Below are positions 51,609 to 60,917 of a DNA stretch of 64,000 nt, piece by piece; the stretch's first letter is position 1, and every line of letters begins with the position of its first letter. Source of the stretch: Planococcus donghaensis MPA1U2 (lineage in GTDB: Bacteria > Bacillota > Bacilli > Bacillales_A > Planococcaceae); contig NZ_AEPB01000057.1 in NCBI RefSeq assembly GCF_000189395.1, positions 1 through 64,000 of the forward strand, read 5' to 3'. The notes under the pieces were generated by a model. That model made no database searches and was not told the DNA's origin. It was given only the letters and a program-made list of their open reading frames with translations. Made by a program: the position numbers and the translations under genes.

Positions 51609-52277
51609 TTATAAATTTTTAATTTCCTTATTCCCAATTATTGTTAAATTTTCGGTATTAAATTTCTTCCTTTTAAAATCTTGATTGATACTTCTGCTGT
51701 TGTGATAAGAAACACATCCTAGCACACATGACTTCATTGCACTTTTATCTATATGTTCTTTTAAATTTTGAAACAAATCAATATTGCCTTTTTCAAAACT
51801 TTGTGGAGAGGCCTTGCATTCATAAAACTCCGATTTTAGATCAGAACGGTCAAAAGCTGCATAATCAAAAGCTTTTTTATAAATAGACATGTCTGAAGGA
51901 ATATTAGTTCTCTCTATCTTTACAGCACATCCAGCTTTTTTTATGGAAGTAGGTTTATTAAATCTTTCAGAAACTGATAATTCAACAAACTTTTCTAATA
52001 GAGCTCCTCTTACCCCATTAAAAATTTCTTCAGTTTTAATTTTACTAAAAAGATTTTCTAATGTATCAAATATTTCTTTCGGAATTTTATCATTGGCACT
52101 CTGCCAGTTCTTAAATTCCTCTTCCCATCTTTCATAATGCTTGATAACCATTAAGCCCTCACATATGATATCTAAATAGTCCTTATGCCTATATAAAATT
52201 TTCGCAGCAGGTACAGTTTTGTTATTAATCTCAGGTTTGATAGGTTCTATGGGTGTTAACTCAATATTTACTACCAT
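51609..52277 (-). CDS. Probable PD-(D/E)XK nuclease-like protein in a SecB-linked operon
   Basis: A 222-aa protein of no named family. RGALLEKFVELSV (E95), FDYAAFD (D138) and FYECKAS (E153 and K155) make the E, D, E-x-K pattern of PD-(D/E)XK nucleases, with helix and strand order as expected. It starts 4 bp after the SecB-like gene, with GGGAG overlapping that gene's end, so it is translationally coupled. As third gene of the operon it is the likely toxic effector (inference); a structural or adaptor role cannot be excluded. Confidence 0.65.
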   Translation of the reverse strand: MVVNIELTPIEPIKPEINNKTVPAAKILYRHKDYLDIICEGLMVIKHYERWEEEFKNWQSANDKIPKEIFDTLENLFSKIKTEEIFNGVRGALLEKFVELSVSERFNKPTSIKKAGCAVKIERTNIPSDMSIYKKAFDYAAFDRSDLKSEFYECKASPQSFEKGNIDLFQNLKEHIDKSAMKSCVLGCVSYHNSRSINQDFKRKKFNTENLTIIGNKEIKNL

Positions 52278-52281
52278 TTAA

Positions 52282-52740
52282 TTAATCTCCCATTAAATTT
52301 GAATCAGAACTGTACCGATTCTTTAAGGTTTCTAAAACATCTATAGTAGGTAAAAGTATGGGCGGGATTGACATCTTAGTCATTGTATCTGAAACTGCTT
52401 GCCTAATATATGGCCATAGCAACGGAATACTTTGATATTCTAGAAAAATCTTCAATTCATCTTCAGTGAGTTCAGAAACTGTACGGCATTGCCCTACGTA
52501 CTTAATAACCACCTCTAGAGGACACTCAGAATCCTCGACGACCATTCTCATTTCTAATAATGCTTCCCCCCTATATTTGTCTATAATTCTTGAACCATTA
52601 GATAACTGAATTGCTAAATGGTCTTTAATTTTAGTTAAATCATAGTCTGTACCAAATTTAACGTTCATTTCGACTAACTGAACTTCTAAAAGCTGAATTT
52701 TATGCTCTGACAAACCCTTAATTATTTCTTCAAATTTCAT
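52282..52740 (-). CDS. SecB-like chaperone
   Basis: A 152-aa protein. PLLWPYIRQAVSDTMTKMSI (106-125) and IPPILLPTIDVLET (125-138) match the conserved C-terminal SecB block (in SecB: FPYAR, then FP-x-LxLxPVNF). Length and a beta-rich N-terminal half are also SecB-like. Bacillota lack the normal SecB export chaperone; their SecB-like proteins usually belong to toxin-antitoxin-chaperone loci, in which SecB protects the antitoxin. Start: the ATG at 52740 overlaps the upstream stop (TGATG) and follows AGGAGAG. Central gene of a three-gene operon. Confidence 0.82.
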   Translation of the reverse strand: MKFEEIIKGLSEHKIQLLEVQLVEMNVKFGTDYDLTKIKDHLAIQLSNGSRIIDKYRGEALLEMRMVVEDSECPLEVVIKYVGQCRTVSELTEDELKIFLEYQSIPLLWPYIRQAVSDTMTKMSIPPILLPTIDVLETLKNRYSSDSNLMGD

Positions 52741-53339
52741 CACTGATATCTCTCCTCATAAAAAAAACCCGCTTCTTTAGCAGGTTTTAATAATAAATGG
52801 GAATTCATGGCAATTTCTATCCAAAAATGATCTTGTAAATCATAATTTTGTAAGTCGCTACTTAAATATATTGTACTAGTAATAATGTCACCCTTAAAAT
52901 CACCGTTATGTTCTAAACTACTTACATGATCATCTATTCCATAAATAGCATCTAAAAATGATAAATAAAATGAATTATAATCGTTGTATTCAATAGCGTC
53001 AATAAAACTAGTTTCAAGAATATGATGGTAACGTTTAACAAAAGGCTCAACTTCAACATTAAATAATACAGCCTTACTTAAAATATTTCTAAGCATATTA
53101 ATGCCTTCTTCTTCTAACCAAAAAGAAATATCTCGTATGTCTTCACTTTGATGTTTCTTAATGTTTTCTAAGAAAAACTCATCTACGTTATTTACTTCAC
53201 TAATTTTTTGAACTACAGTAAAACATTCTTTCACGAATTTAAGTAGAGGTGAATTTGTGAACACTTCCTCATCCTTGCCAGTAAATATAATTGATAACTC
53301 TTCGTTACTAATTAATTTAGACATAGCAGTGCTATTCAT
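52740..53339 (-). CDS. Unknown acidic helical protein, first gene of the SecB-linked operon
   Basis: A 199-aa protein with no recognised family. It is acidic and helical (KFVKECFTVVQKISEVNNVD; ENIKKHQSEDIRDISFWLEE), with a Trp/Tyr-rich C-terminal half and an end AKEAGFFYEERYQ. Start: the ATG at 53339 follows AGGGGAT by 8 bp; the longer frame is not supported. Its stop overlaps the SecB-like start. By position it could be the antitoxin or client of the chaperone. The 182-bp gap before it probably carries the operon promoter. Confidence 0.7.
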   Translation of the reverse strand: MNSTAMSKLISNEELSIIFTGKDEEVFTNSPLLKFVKECFTVVQKISEVNNVDEFFLENIKKHQSEDIRDISFWLEEEGINMLRNILSKAVLFNVEVEPFVKRYHHILETSFIDAIEYNDYNSFYLSFLDAIYGIDDHVSSLEHNGDFKGDIITSTIYLSSDLQNYDLQDHFWIEIAMNSHLLLKPAKEAGFFYEERYQ

Positions 53340-53521
53340 AGTATTCCATCCCCTTAAGTAAATCAATGTTATTAAATCATTCTAAATGTATTTTGTTTTA
53401 GTGTCAATATTTGAGATTATAAAAAATAATGTTGATTTACTTAACTGTCTCTCTTTCCGTAAAGTGCAAAACATAATTTTCAAAACTACTTAGCTACAAG
53501 ACATTACTTCTTTATAAAAAC

Positions 53522-54322
53522 TCATTCTATGCCTAAAACGTCAAGATCTAGTTCTATTCTTTTCTTCTTCTTTTTAATCAAACTATTAATGAACGCGTCA
53601 TACCCCTCTTCAGGATAATGTACATTAGTTTTTTTCGTTCTTTTCCCCACTATGGAACTCAACTGCTCTGAAATATCTAGTGTCCAAGATGCCAAAGCTC
53701 CTCCTTCTTGAAAATAATAATATTGTTCAATTGAATTATAAAGTAACTTTAATTGCATAAGATGAGCTTCTAAGTCTAATTCGGAAGTTGATGAATATCC
53801 AGTGTCAATCCTTCTATTAATAATTTTCTGAATATCATCATAAGAGGCTTCAATAGTCTGTGTACCTCTTCGAGTATATATTCTATCTCTCTTTATTCCT
53901 TCTCCATCTCTTGGGGAAACAAAAGGAATTAGCTTTGGTAAATCCGGAACTAATAAAACTTGAAACTTTTTATTTTTTATAGAAGCATATTCTGTTTCTG
54001 TAAATTGAAAGTCTAAGATTCTAGAGACATTAATGAGATTCTTGGGTAAGAATTTATCTATCTCTTTATAGACATCTTCTTTCTTTTTAAATTCTTTTAC
54101 ACCTACAGATTCTATTTGCTCCTTCTCCTCACTTACACCAATGACTAGGCATCCTCCACCATAGTTAGTTAAAGCTAAAATATGCTTTGCAAGTTTTCCG
54201 GAACTTGGCCATTCTTCTTTGAAATCAACTTCGTTATGTTCCCCAGTTTGATGTTTCAAAATATCTCTTAAACCTTCTCGAGTAGGCTCTTCAAAAAACT
54301 TTGCAAAATCTTCTTTTATCAC
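53522..54322 (-). CDS. Schlafen/AlbA_2-domain protein
   Basis: A 266-aa protein with the AlbA_2 (Schlafen-type) domain: GEHNEVDFKEEWPS (about 27-40), LAKHILALTNYGGGCLVIGV (about 44-63) and the later RRGTQTIEASYDDIQKII block. This fold is a divalent-metal DNA/RNA-binding or nuclease-like domain often found in defence proteins. The C-terminal 80 residues are helical and basic-ended. It starts at a GTG after GAGGTG and lies 44 bp after hsdS, same strand, so it is probably part of the type I operon. Possibly a helper or a second effector. Confidence 0.85.
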   Translation of the reverse strand: MIKEDFAKFFEEPTREGLRDILKHQTGEHNEVDFKEEWPSSGKLAKHILALTNYGGGCLVIGVSEEKEQIESVGVKEFKKKEDVYKEIDKFLPKNLINVSRILDFQFTETEYASIKNKKFQVLLVPDLPKLIPFVSPRDGEGIKRDRIYTRRGTQTIEASYDDIQKIINRRIDTGYSSTSELDLEAHLMQLKLLYNSIEQYYYFQEGGALASWTLDISEQLSSIVGKRTKKTNVHYPEEGYDAFINSLIKKKKKRIELDLDVLGIE

Positions 54323-54365
54323 TTTTTCACCTCACCATATTTGTAAAAATTTCTTTACCTAAAAT

Positions 54366-55595
54366 TCACACAAACAGCCTTTGCATAAACCCTTTCTTCT
54401 GCTCCTCCAAAACCATCAACTTCTCTTTTTCTTTTTTAATTTTCCTATCAGTATTTCGAAGAAAATCTGCAATCTGTTTCTGTTCAACTTCAGAAATAGG
54501 CAGTTGAATGTTCTTGGAAACAAAATTTTGGTTAGTGATATTAATTGTATTCTTTGCTCCTTTTTGTACTATAGAATGCAAGTAATTAGTAGTGTTATTT
54601 TTGTACATGAAATATGAATGAAGAATATAGCCAATGTAAAAATTTTTTGGTTCATAAATTCCATAGAGAGGAGAAACTATTACATCTTCTTTTATATGAC
54701 TTTGTTTGATGATTCCAAAAGGAAAATCCCCAGTTGGACTTTTTGTATAGACAATATCACCGTATTTAACAACACTATAATTGGAAACATCTTTAGCGGC
54801 GAAACTTCTTCCTAAATGAGTAATCTGATTTATAACTCCTGCACGTACAGCTACAGAGTGAACTTTCAAGTTTCTTTCATTACACTTTTCTTTCCTTTCT
54901 TCTAAGATTTTATTCAGTTTAATACTCTTCCACTCCCCAAACTCTCCACCATCCTCATCCTTAAACCGCAACTCCTGCGAGAAAATCTCCTGCATCATAC
55001 CTTTTTTTAACTGTTCTAGTTTCTCAATTTTCTCTTGTTGCTTTTCTGTCTTTCGATTGAGTAACATTAAGAAAGAAGAAACTTTCTGCTGTTCTTCAAT
55101 TTTAGGGATCATAACCGTAACTTCGCTTAATATGCCTTGACCTACATTGTAACGAGTACTTCCCCCAGCCTTACTAGATATCTGATTTCTTGCTGAAGAA
55201 TTATTAAGTGCTGTTTTTAAAAAGAATGGTGAGTAGTCAGCAATTTTTTTCCCACGAATAACAAAACCTCCGAAGACAGAAGCCTTTTCTTCGTCGAGAT
55301 AGACATTACATTTACCAACATCTTCACGAGTTTCTGAACTTCTTAAAAACAGGATATCTCCGTGCGTTACAGAATATGTTTGAAACTGTTGTACTGTGGC
55401 ATTTACAGATCCAATAATCTTATCACTTAGGATATAATCGTTATTTAAAATATCCAAAACATTAATGAATTTTGTTCCATGTCCATAACTGTCTTTATCC
55501 GCGTTAATTCCATTTTTAAACTCCAATAGCTCACTTAACTCTTGTTGCTTCCATTCTCCATCAAACCCATCAAATCTTAACTGAGGTACTTTCAC
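54366..55595 (-). CDS. hsdS: Type I restriction-modification specificity subunit
   Basis: A 409-aa HsdS. Two target-recognition domains (about 1-165 and 215-360) alternate with two coiled-coil spacers (VSSFLMLLNRKTEKQQEKIE near 170-200 and a second at about 375-409). It starts at a GTG (55593-55595), giving a 26-bp overlap with hsdM, and shares the operon. The recognised DNA sequence cannot be told. HsdS is the variable part of such systems and this one does not show internal repeats. Confidence 0.95.
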   Translation of the reverse strand: MKVPQLRFDGFDGEWKQQELSELLEFKNGINADKDSYGHGTKFINVLDILNNDYILSDKIIGSVNATVQQFQTYSVTHGDILFLRSSETREDVGKCNVYLDEEKASVFGGFVIRGKKIADYSPFFLKTALNNSSARNQISSKAGGSTRYNVGQGILSEVTVMIPKIEEQQKVSSFLMLLNRKTEKQQEKIEKLEQLKKGMMQEIFSQELRFKDEDGGEFGEWKSIKLNKILEERKEKCNERNLKVHSVAVRAGVINQITHLGRSFAAKDVSNYSVVKYGDIVYTKSPTGDFPFGIIKQSHIKEDVIVSPLYGIYEPKNFYIGYILHSYFMYKNNTTNYLHSIVQKGAKNTINITNQNFVSKNIQLPISEVEQKQIADFLRNTDRKIKKEKEKLMVLEEQKKGFMQRLFV

Positions 55596-57153
55596 CTAAA
55601 CCAACCCCCAATTCCTTAAAATACTGCTCTAGCTCTCGATCAATCTCTTCAATCTCCTGGTCAATCTCGTTCAATCTAACCTGCACAGCTTCCAAATCCA
55701 CTAGCTCTTCCTCATTAAACGTATCGACATAACGCGGGATATTAAGATTATAGTCATTCTCTTTAATCTCTTCCAAACTTGCTGCATAAGAATAACGCTC
55801 AATCTTTTCACGCGTTTTATACGTATCGACAATCTTGTCGACGTTTTCGTCGGTTAAGTTGTTTTGGTTTTTGCCTTTTTCAAATTCATTTGAAGCATCG
55901 ATAAAAATAACATCGGCATCTTCTTTGCGTGTCTTTTTGAAAACTAAGACACATGTTGGAATAGAGGTACCGAAAAACACGTTAGCTGGCAAGCCAATCA
56001 CTGCATCTAAATAGTTCTTGTCTTCAATCAGAAATTGACGGATGACGCCTTCTGCTCCACCACGGAATAACACTCCGTGTGGTAATACAACAGCCATCGT
56101 TCCGTTATCGTCTAGTTGATGAATCATATGCTGCACAAAAGCGAAATCCGCTTTTGATTTTGGTGCCAGACGACCGTAATCACTAAAACGTTCATCGTCT
56201 AAGTATTTTGCGTCCGCACTCCAATTGGCCGAGTATGGCGGGTTTGCCACAACGGCTTCAAAGCGCATATCGACATGTTTCGGGTTTTCTAACGTGTTTT
56301 CATTTTGAATATCAAAATCGGTATAACGTAAATCATGTAGCAGCATGTTCATGCGCGCCAAGTTGAACGTTGTCGTCGTTAGTTCTTGCCCGTAAAACAA
56401 GCGTACATTCGATTCTTTAGCTACACGGAGCATTAGTGAACCCGATCCACACGTTGGATCGTAAACATTCTTTAAGTCCGGTTTTTCATGTGTCACGATT
56501 TTCGCTAGAATTTTTGACACTTGCTGTGGCGTATAAAACTCGCCTGCTTTTTTGCCAGCGTTCGCCGCAAATTGTGAAATCAAATACTCATAAGCATCGC
56601 CCAATACGTCAATGTCTACATCGTCGTGTAAAAACGGAATATCGTTAATGCTTAAGATGATTTTCGCAATTAGTTTTGAACGTGATTTTACGTCACGCCC
56701 TAATTTTGTCGACGTTAAATCCATGTCATCAAAAAGATGTTCAAAGTCTTGTTGGCTATCTGTTCCTAAAGTCGATTCTTCAATGGCTTTGATCGCTTTA
56801 TGCAACAGCTCTACATCAAACTTCCCTTGATCGCTTTTTGGGATTTCCGTTACCATCGATGAAAACAAAAATTCTGGTTCGATAACAAAGCCGATTTCTT
56901 CGAGCAAAGTTTCGATCAATCCTTCGCGGTACTCTTCGTCTTTCCAAGCATCTTCATACGAAATATTGTCTTCTTCTAATAACTTCGCAATCCGCGCCTC
57001 TGTCTTTTCTGACAAATAACGATAAAAAATAAGACCAAGTATATAATTTTTAAAATCATACGCTTCCATTTGACCGCGCAAGTCATTAGCCATAGTCCAT
57101 AGTTTCTTATGCAATTCAGCTTGTTGCTGACGTTGTTTTTCTGAAGTTGTCAT
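55570..57153 (-). CDS. hsdM: Type I restriction-modification DNA methyltransferase subunit
   Basis: A 527-aa N6-adenine methyltransferase. SAM motif I DPTCGSG (232-238) and catalytic motif IV NPPY (304-307) are intact, with an N-terminal helical HsdM_N domain. Start: the ATG at 57153 lies 7 bp after AAAGGAG; the longer frame to 57183 is not needed. Forms the M2S methylase and the R2M2S restriction complex with HsdS and HsdR. hsdR lies upstream, separated by 481 bp with two structured repeats. Confidence 0.96.
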   Translation of the reverse strand: MTTSEKQRQQQAELHKKLWTMANDLRGQMEAYDFKNYILGLIFYRYLSEKTEARIAKLLEEDNISYEDAWKDEEYREGLIETLLEEIGFVIEPEFLFSSMVTEIPKSDQGKFDVELLHKAIKAIEESTLGTDSQQDFEHLFDDMDLTSTKLGRDVKSRSKLIAKIILSINDIPFLHDDVDIDVLGDAYEYLISQFAANAGKKAGEFYTPQQVSKILAKIVTHEKPDLKNVYDPTCGSGSLMLRVAKESNVRLFYGQELTTTTFNLARMNMLLHDLRYTDFDIQNENTLENPKHVDMRFEAVVANPPYSANWSADAKYLDDERFSDYGRLAPKSKADFAFVQHMIHQLDDNGTMAVVLPHGVLFRGGAEGVIRQFLIEDKNYLDAVIGLPANVFFGTSIPTCVLVFKKTRKEDADVIFIDASNEFEKGKNQNNLTDENVDKIVDTYKTREKIERYSYAASLEEIKENDYNLNIPRYVDTFNEEELVDLEAVQVRLNEIDQEIEEIDRELEQYFKELGVGLGESTSVKI

Positions 57154-57183
57154 TGGGATTCTCCTTTGGTGTGGTCTATACAT

Positions 57184-57250
57184 TCTTTTCTTCTACAATT
57201 GCGTCCCCGCAACAGTCACAATTTGAGGAACAATTGTGTCTGTCACCGTG
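57184..57250. repeat. Inverted repeat upstream of hsdM, similar to the GCGTCCC family
   Basis: CAATTGCGTCCCCGCAACAG opens the region and CACCGTGACGCG closes it. AGTCACAATT / AATTGTG-T-CT is an internal inverted repeat. GCGTCCC plus the AATTGT arms recall the ends of the family at 34.6-51.6 kb, so it may be a worn relative. Confidence 0.4.
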
Positions 57251-57332
57251 ACGCGAGGTTTGTTGTGACTGCTACTTGCAGTTCTTCTACTATTATATTC
57301 TCTCATCAGTTGCTTTGTTAGATTTTACGCAC

Positions 57333-57433
57333 TAAGCGCCGGCGCGTCCACGGGATAGCCGAAGCAATAAGACTAGCGGTCTTTTCGCCTGGCTTATTGT
57401 GGGGGGCATCCCCAACGCGTCCGAAGCGTTTTG
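57333..57433. repeat. GGCGCGTCCACGG structured repeat, copy A
   Basis: AAGCGCCGGCGCGTCCACGG opens the element. It folds into a hairpin with GGG-AT-AGCC-GAA-GCAATAAG on one side and CTTATTGT-GGG-GGC-AT-CCC on the other, followed by CGAAGCG. Matches copies B and C in the ends and stem outline, with different paired bases in the middle. Confidence 0.8.
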
Positions 57434-57505
57434 TCATCTTCTACTTCTACTAATATACTCGAGCCTATTTACGATTTGCGCTAACTCTAGTGACATCACA
57501 TTTAG

Positions 57506-57628
57506 AAGAAAGAGCGAAAGGCGGCGACTCCAGGGGGAACAGCACGAGCTGAAGACCCTGGACTGAGCAGAGCGAGGGAAGCGGCTGAAGCCGTGCCCCC
57601 CGGAAAGCGTCCGCCTGCAGCGATTTCT
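57506..57628. repeat. Second structured repeat type (GGCGGCGACTCC...CCGCC)
   Basis: AGGCGGCGACTCCAGGGGG pairs with CCCCCCGGAAAGCGTCCGCC at the other end. Between them are GAGCTGAAGACCCTGGACTG and AGCGAGGGAAGCGGCTGAAG. GC-rich intergenic elements of this outline (CTCC-AGCTGAAGACCC-GAAGCGGCTGAAGC-GGAAAGCGTCCGCC) occur in other Bacillota as I recall; family name not assigned. Confidence 0.7.
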
Positions 57629-57634
57629 TCCAAG

Positions 57635-60394
57635 CTACGAATACTTCCTCACATTATCATAGATAAAATCCTTTAACGCCTGAACACGTTTCCGCTTTTC
57701 TTTAAACGGTGCTTTGATCGCATCATTGATTTCTTGGTCAGGAGATACGCCTGTATACTCATATTCTTTCATAAAATACTCGAGACGGTCTTCTGCCACT
57801 TGCACCTGCTCAGACATCGCTTGGATTTCGCGTTTGCGGCGCTTGTTTTCAAAGTCGTGGTATTTCTGATTAATGGAGTCTTTATTCGTAAGCGTTGGTG
57901 CGACACCTTGTAAGAATTCTAATAATAGATCTCGTTTCAAGCGCATTTCATCGCTTGATGCTTCGTTCACTTCTTTAATCGCACGACGCACTGCTGCGTC
58001 ACGCTCATTTTTATTTTCAAAGTTTGTGTTGCGTAATAACTCAAGAATATAATCGACATTGATTTTATCCGTCTGCATCAATTCGATTTCAAAATCGATG
58101 TCGTTGATGACGGACACTTTATCTTTGGCGTTTTTATCGTTTTCATAAAGCAGTAAGTACTTACTTCTAAAATCTTTGTAGGTTTGTTCACTAATGCCCA
58201 TGTCTGGTTGGTTAAAGTCATATTCCACAAATGTTTTTAACTTTGTGAGGATGCGCGTTAAGTCGCGGAATGAGATGACAAACTCTTTTTGCTTGGATTC
58301 GCCTTCCAAGTCGTCGACCGCTTCTGGTGAAACCGCAATGTCGAGAAGTTGATCTAGTTGGTCTTTAAAGTCTGCCAAGTATTGATCGTAACGCTTCATG
58401 AGAACCGTTTCCGTATCTCCAGTTTGAGAAAACAACCGAACAGCCGTGTCTGTTTCGTCTTTTAAATTGCGGTAGCACACAATATTGCCGTATTGTTTTT
58501 TCGGTCCTTCGACACGATTCGTCCTTGAATACGCTTGGATTAAGCTGTGGTGCTTTAACGGACGGTCTACATATAAAGTACTCAAGGTTTTGGCGTCAAA
58601 ACCCGTTAAGAACATATCAACGACAATGAGCAAATCGATTTGTGCGGATTTCACTTTTTTTGAAACATCCGCAAAATAAGCAGCGAAGTTTTCCGTCGTG
58701 TGATTGCTGCCAAATTCTTGATTGAAATCTTCCATAATGCGTTCGAGTGAATGACGCGAATGTTCTTCGCCTTCTACACTTTCTTCGTTTGTCCCAAAAC
58801 TAAAAATAGACGCAATTTTTATGCCGGAATCGATTTTCTTAAAAGCATCGTAATATTTAATTGCCGCGGGAATGCTTTCTGCTGTCAGTAAACCAGTGTA
58901 TTTCTTATTATGTGTTTTATTCGAATGAATGCTTGTAATGTGACGTGCGATCATGTCAATGCGTGTATCTGCTAGCCACAATTCTTGTTGGTCAATGCCA
59001 GGCACTTTGGTGACGTCATCGATGCCGTCTTTGCCTTTCATCGTACGGATGTATTCGACTGAAAAGCCAAGCACGTTGCCATCATGAATGGCGTCTTTAA
59101 TCAAGTACGTATGCAAACAGTCTTGGAACAAATCCGACGTGGTGCGGCCGTCTTGTGATTTGTTGTCGACAAAACGCGGAGTGCCGGTAAAACCGATGTA
59201 TTGCGCACGTTTGAAATGGCGTTTGATCAGTAAATTCATCTCACCAAATTGCGAGCGATGACATTCATCAATAACAAAAACGACTTTTTCGTTTTCGTAT
59301 AGCTTCATCACGTCGCGGTACCGTTCGGTTTTAACGGCATGTGCCATTTTTTGAATCGTTGTGATGATTCGTTTTCGGTTCGGATCTTTTAACTGCTTGA
59401 CCAACACTCCTGTTTTGGTTGTACGGTCGACAGAGTCTTTTTCGAATTTATTAAACTCTTCCATCGTTTGCGAATCGAGATCTTTTCGGTCAACGAGAAA
59501 AATGACTTTCTTGATGTCTTCTTGCTGCGCTAAAAGTTCACTGGCTTTAAAGGAAGTTAAAGTTTTTCCGCTCCCAGTCGTGTGCCACACATAGCCATTT
59601 TCTTCTTTTTCGATGGTTTGATGAAGAATGCGCTCAACTGCATAAATTTGATACGGGCGCATGACCATTAAGTGTTTATCGGTTTCGTTAATGATCATGT
59701 ATTTGGACAAGACATTTTGCAACATAACAGGGTTTAAGAATGAAGCAGTAAACGCGTCTAGTTTCGTGATGCGTTTATTGGCATCGTCCGACCAAAAAAA
59801 CATCAAACTCTTCATCGGCTCCCGGTCCGAGTTCGCAAAATACTTCGTGTCGACGCCGTTTGACACCACAAAAACTTGCAGAAAGTTAAACAAACCACCG
59901 TAAGAATCTTTACGGTAGCGCATGATTTGGTTAAAGCCTTCAGCAAAATGAAGACCTCTCCGCTTTAATTCAATTTGAACGAGTGGCAAGCCGTTGAACA
60001 GCAATGTCACATCATAGCGATTTGTGTAACGTCCCACTACAGTGGTTTGATGCGTCACTTGGAGAAAGTTGTTTTGATGGTTTTGCGTATCGAATAATTT
60101 CAAGTAAAGGATGCTGTCGTCATCGCGCGAAATGATTTCTTTATCACGTAAAATTTTAGCCGACTCAAACACGCTCTTGCCTTCAATTTTCAACAGCAAT
60201 CGCTCAAACTCTTTATCAGACAAAGCATGTCCCTCTAGGTTTTCTTCGTTCAGCTTATTGATTTGTGTGCGAAAGTTGTCTTGCAATGCCTGGACAGAAG
60301 GAATCGAAACTCGTTCAAATCCTTGTCCCACGAGTTGCTCGATCATCTCGTTTTCCAGCTGCGCTTCCGACTGTGTTCTTGTTTGATGTACCAT
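57635..60394 (-). CDS. hsdR: Type I restriction endonuclease subunit R
   Basis: A 919-aa ATP-dependent translocase/nuclease. N-terminal nuclease motif: D128, then E142-x-K144 (LVQIELKRRG). SF2 motor: Walker A TTGSGKT (272-278), DEAD-type VIDECHR (near 370) and FTGTP (near 400), then motifs IV-VI. C-terminal HsdR helical region. Start: the ATG at 60394 follows GAGGGGG; the frame to 60421 is not needed. It is upstream of hsdM and hsdS on the same strand, with repeats in between, so it probably has its own transcript end. Confidence 0.95.
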   Translation of the reverse strand: MVHQTRTQSEAQLENEMIEQLVGQGFERVSIPSVQALQDNFRTQINKLNEENLEGHALSDKEFERLLLKIEGKSVFESAKILRDKEIISRDDDSILYLKLFDTQNHQNNFLQVTHQTTVVGRYTNRYDVTLLFNGLPLVQIELKRRGLHFAEGFNQIMRYRKDSYGGLFNFLQVFVVSNGVDTKYFANSDREPMKSLMFFWSDDANKRITKLDAFTASFLNPVMLQNVLSKYMIINETDKHLMVMRPYQIYAVERILHQTIEKEENGYVWHTTGSGKTLTSFKASELLAQQEDIKKVIFLVDRKDLDSQTMEEFNKFEKDSVDRTTKTGVLVKQLKDPNRKRIITTIQKMAHAVKTERYRDVMKLYENEKVVFVIDECHRSQFGEMNLLIKRHFKRAQYIGFTGTPRFVDNKSQDGRTTSDLFQDCLHTYLIKDAIHDGNVLGFSVEYIRTMKGKDGIDDVTKVPGIDQQELWLADTRIDMIARHITSIHSNKTHNKKYTGLLTAESIPAAIKYYDAFKKIDSGIKIASIFSFGTNEESVEGEEHSRHSLERIMEDFNQEFGSNHTTENFAAYFADVSKKVKSAQIDLLIVVDMFLTGFDAKTLSTLYVDRPLKHHSLIQAYSRTNRVEGPKKQYGNIVCYRNLKDETDTAVRLFSQTGDTETVLMKRYDQYLADFKDQLDQLLDIAVSPEAVDDLEGESKQKEFVISFRDLTRILTKLKTFVEYDFNQPDMGISEQTYKDFRSKYLLLYENDKNAKDKVSVINDIDFEIELMQTDKINVDYILELLRNTNFENKNERDAAVRRAIKEVNEASSDEMRLKRDLLLEFLQGVAPTLTNKDSINQKYHDFENKRRKREIQAMSEQVQVAEDRLEYFMKEYEYTGVSPDQEINDAIKAPFKEKRKRVQALKDFIYDNVRKYS

Positions 60395-60505
60395 ACGATA
60401 TCCCCCTCTTATGGCCGTCATTCTATTTAGATAATTTTACCACAAATGTGGGTGGTTGTAATTGAGTTAAGTGGATGAAGAGAATAATTTGTTGACTGCT
60501 CTAAT

Positions 60506-60535
60506 TTGATTGAACCCTATTCAATAGGGTATAAT
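60506..60535 (+). promoter_or_regulatory. Promoter and operator of the toxin-antitoxin pair
   Basis: TTGATT (60506-60511), 18-bp spacer and perfect TATAAT (60530-60535). The inverted repeat ACCCTAT-TCA-ATAGGGT (60514-60530) fills the spacer, as expected for autorepression by the HigA-type protein. Confidence 0.75.
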
Positions 60536-60560
60536 AAAAAGAAAGTAGAAAGAGGTATAT

Positions 60561-60911
60561 ATGAAACGAACATTTGTATATATTGAAAACTTTGAGCAGC
60601 AGTGGAAGCAATATGGATTAGGTTCTGATGAACAACGTGAACTTGAACTGCAATTACTTATGAATCCAAGTCAAGGTGATGTAATTGCAGGTACTGGTGG
60701 ACTTCGCAAAGTTCGATTTTCTCCTGAATATGAGCAGCGAGGTAAAAGTGGTGCATACCGTGTTATTTACTTAGATATCCAAACTTCATCTCACACGCTC
60801 TTACTCCTTATTTACGCTAAAAATCAACAGGAAAATTTAAAACCTCACCAAAAGAAAGTACTAAAGCAGATGGTCGAACAACTGAAATTTCTTTATACAC
60901 AGAAAGGGTGA
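60561..60911 (+). CDS. HigB/RelE-family toxin
   Basis: A 116-aa RelE/HigB-like mRNA interferase-type toxin. The central GTGGLRKVRFSPEYEQRGKS (46-65) and AYRVIYLDIQ show the RelE fold strands, with the Arg/Lys/Tyr residues typical of the HigB-2 branch. The toxin gene comes first, as usual for HigBA. The ATG has AGAGGT 7 bp upstream, and the antitoxin follows after 6 bp. Confidence 0.85.
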   Translation: MKRTFVYIENFEQQWKQYGLGSDEQRELELQLLMNPSQGDVIAGTGGLRKVRFSPEYEQRGKSGAYRVIYLDIQTSSHTLLLLIYAKNQQENLKPHQKKVLKQMVEQLKFLYTQKG

Positions 60912-60917
60912 ACAACA

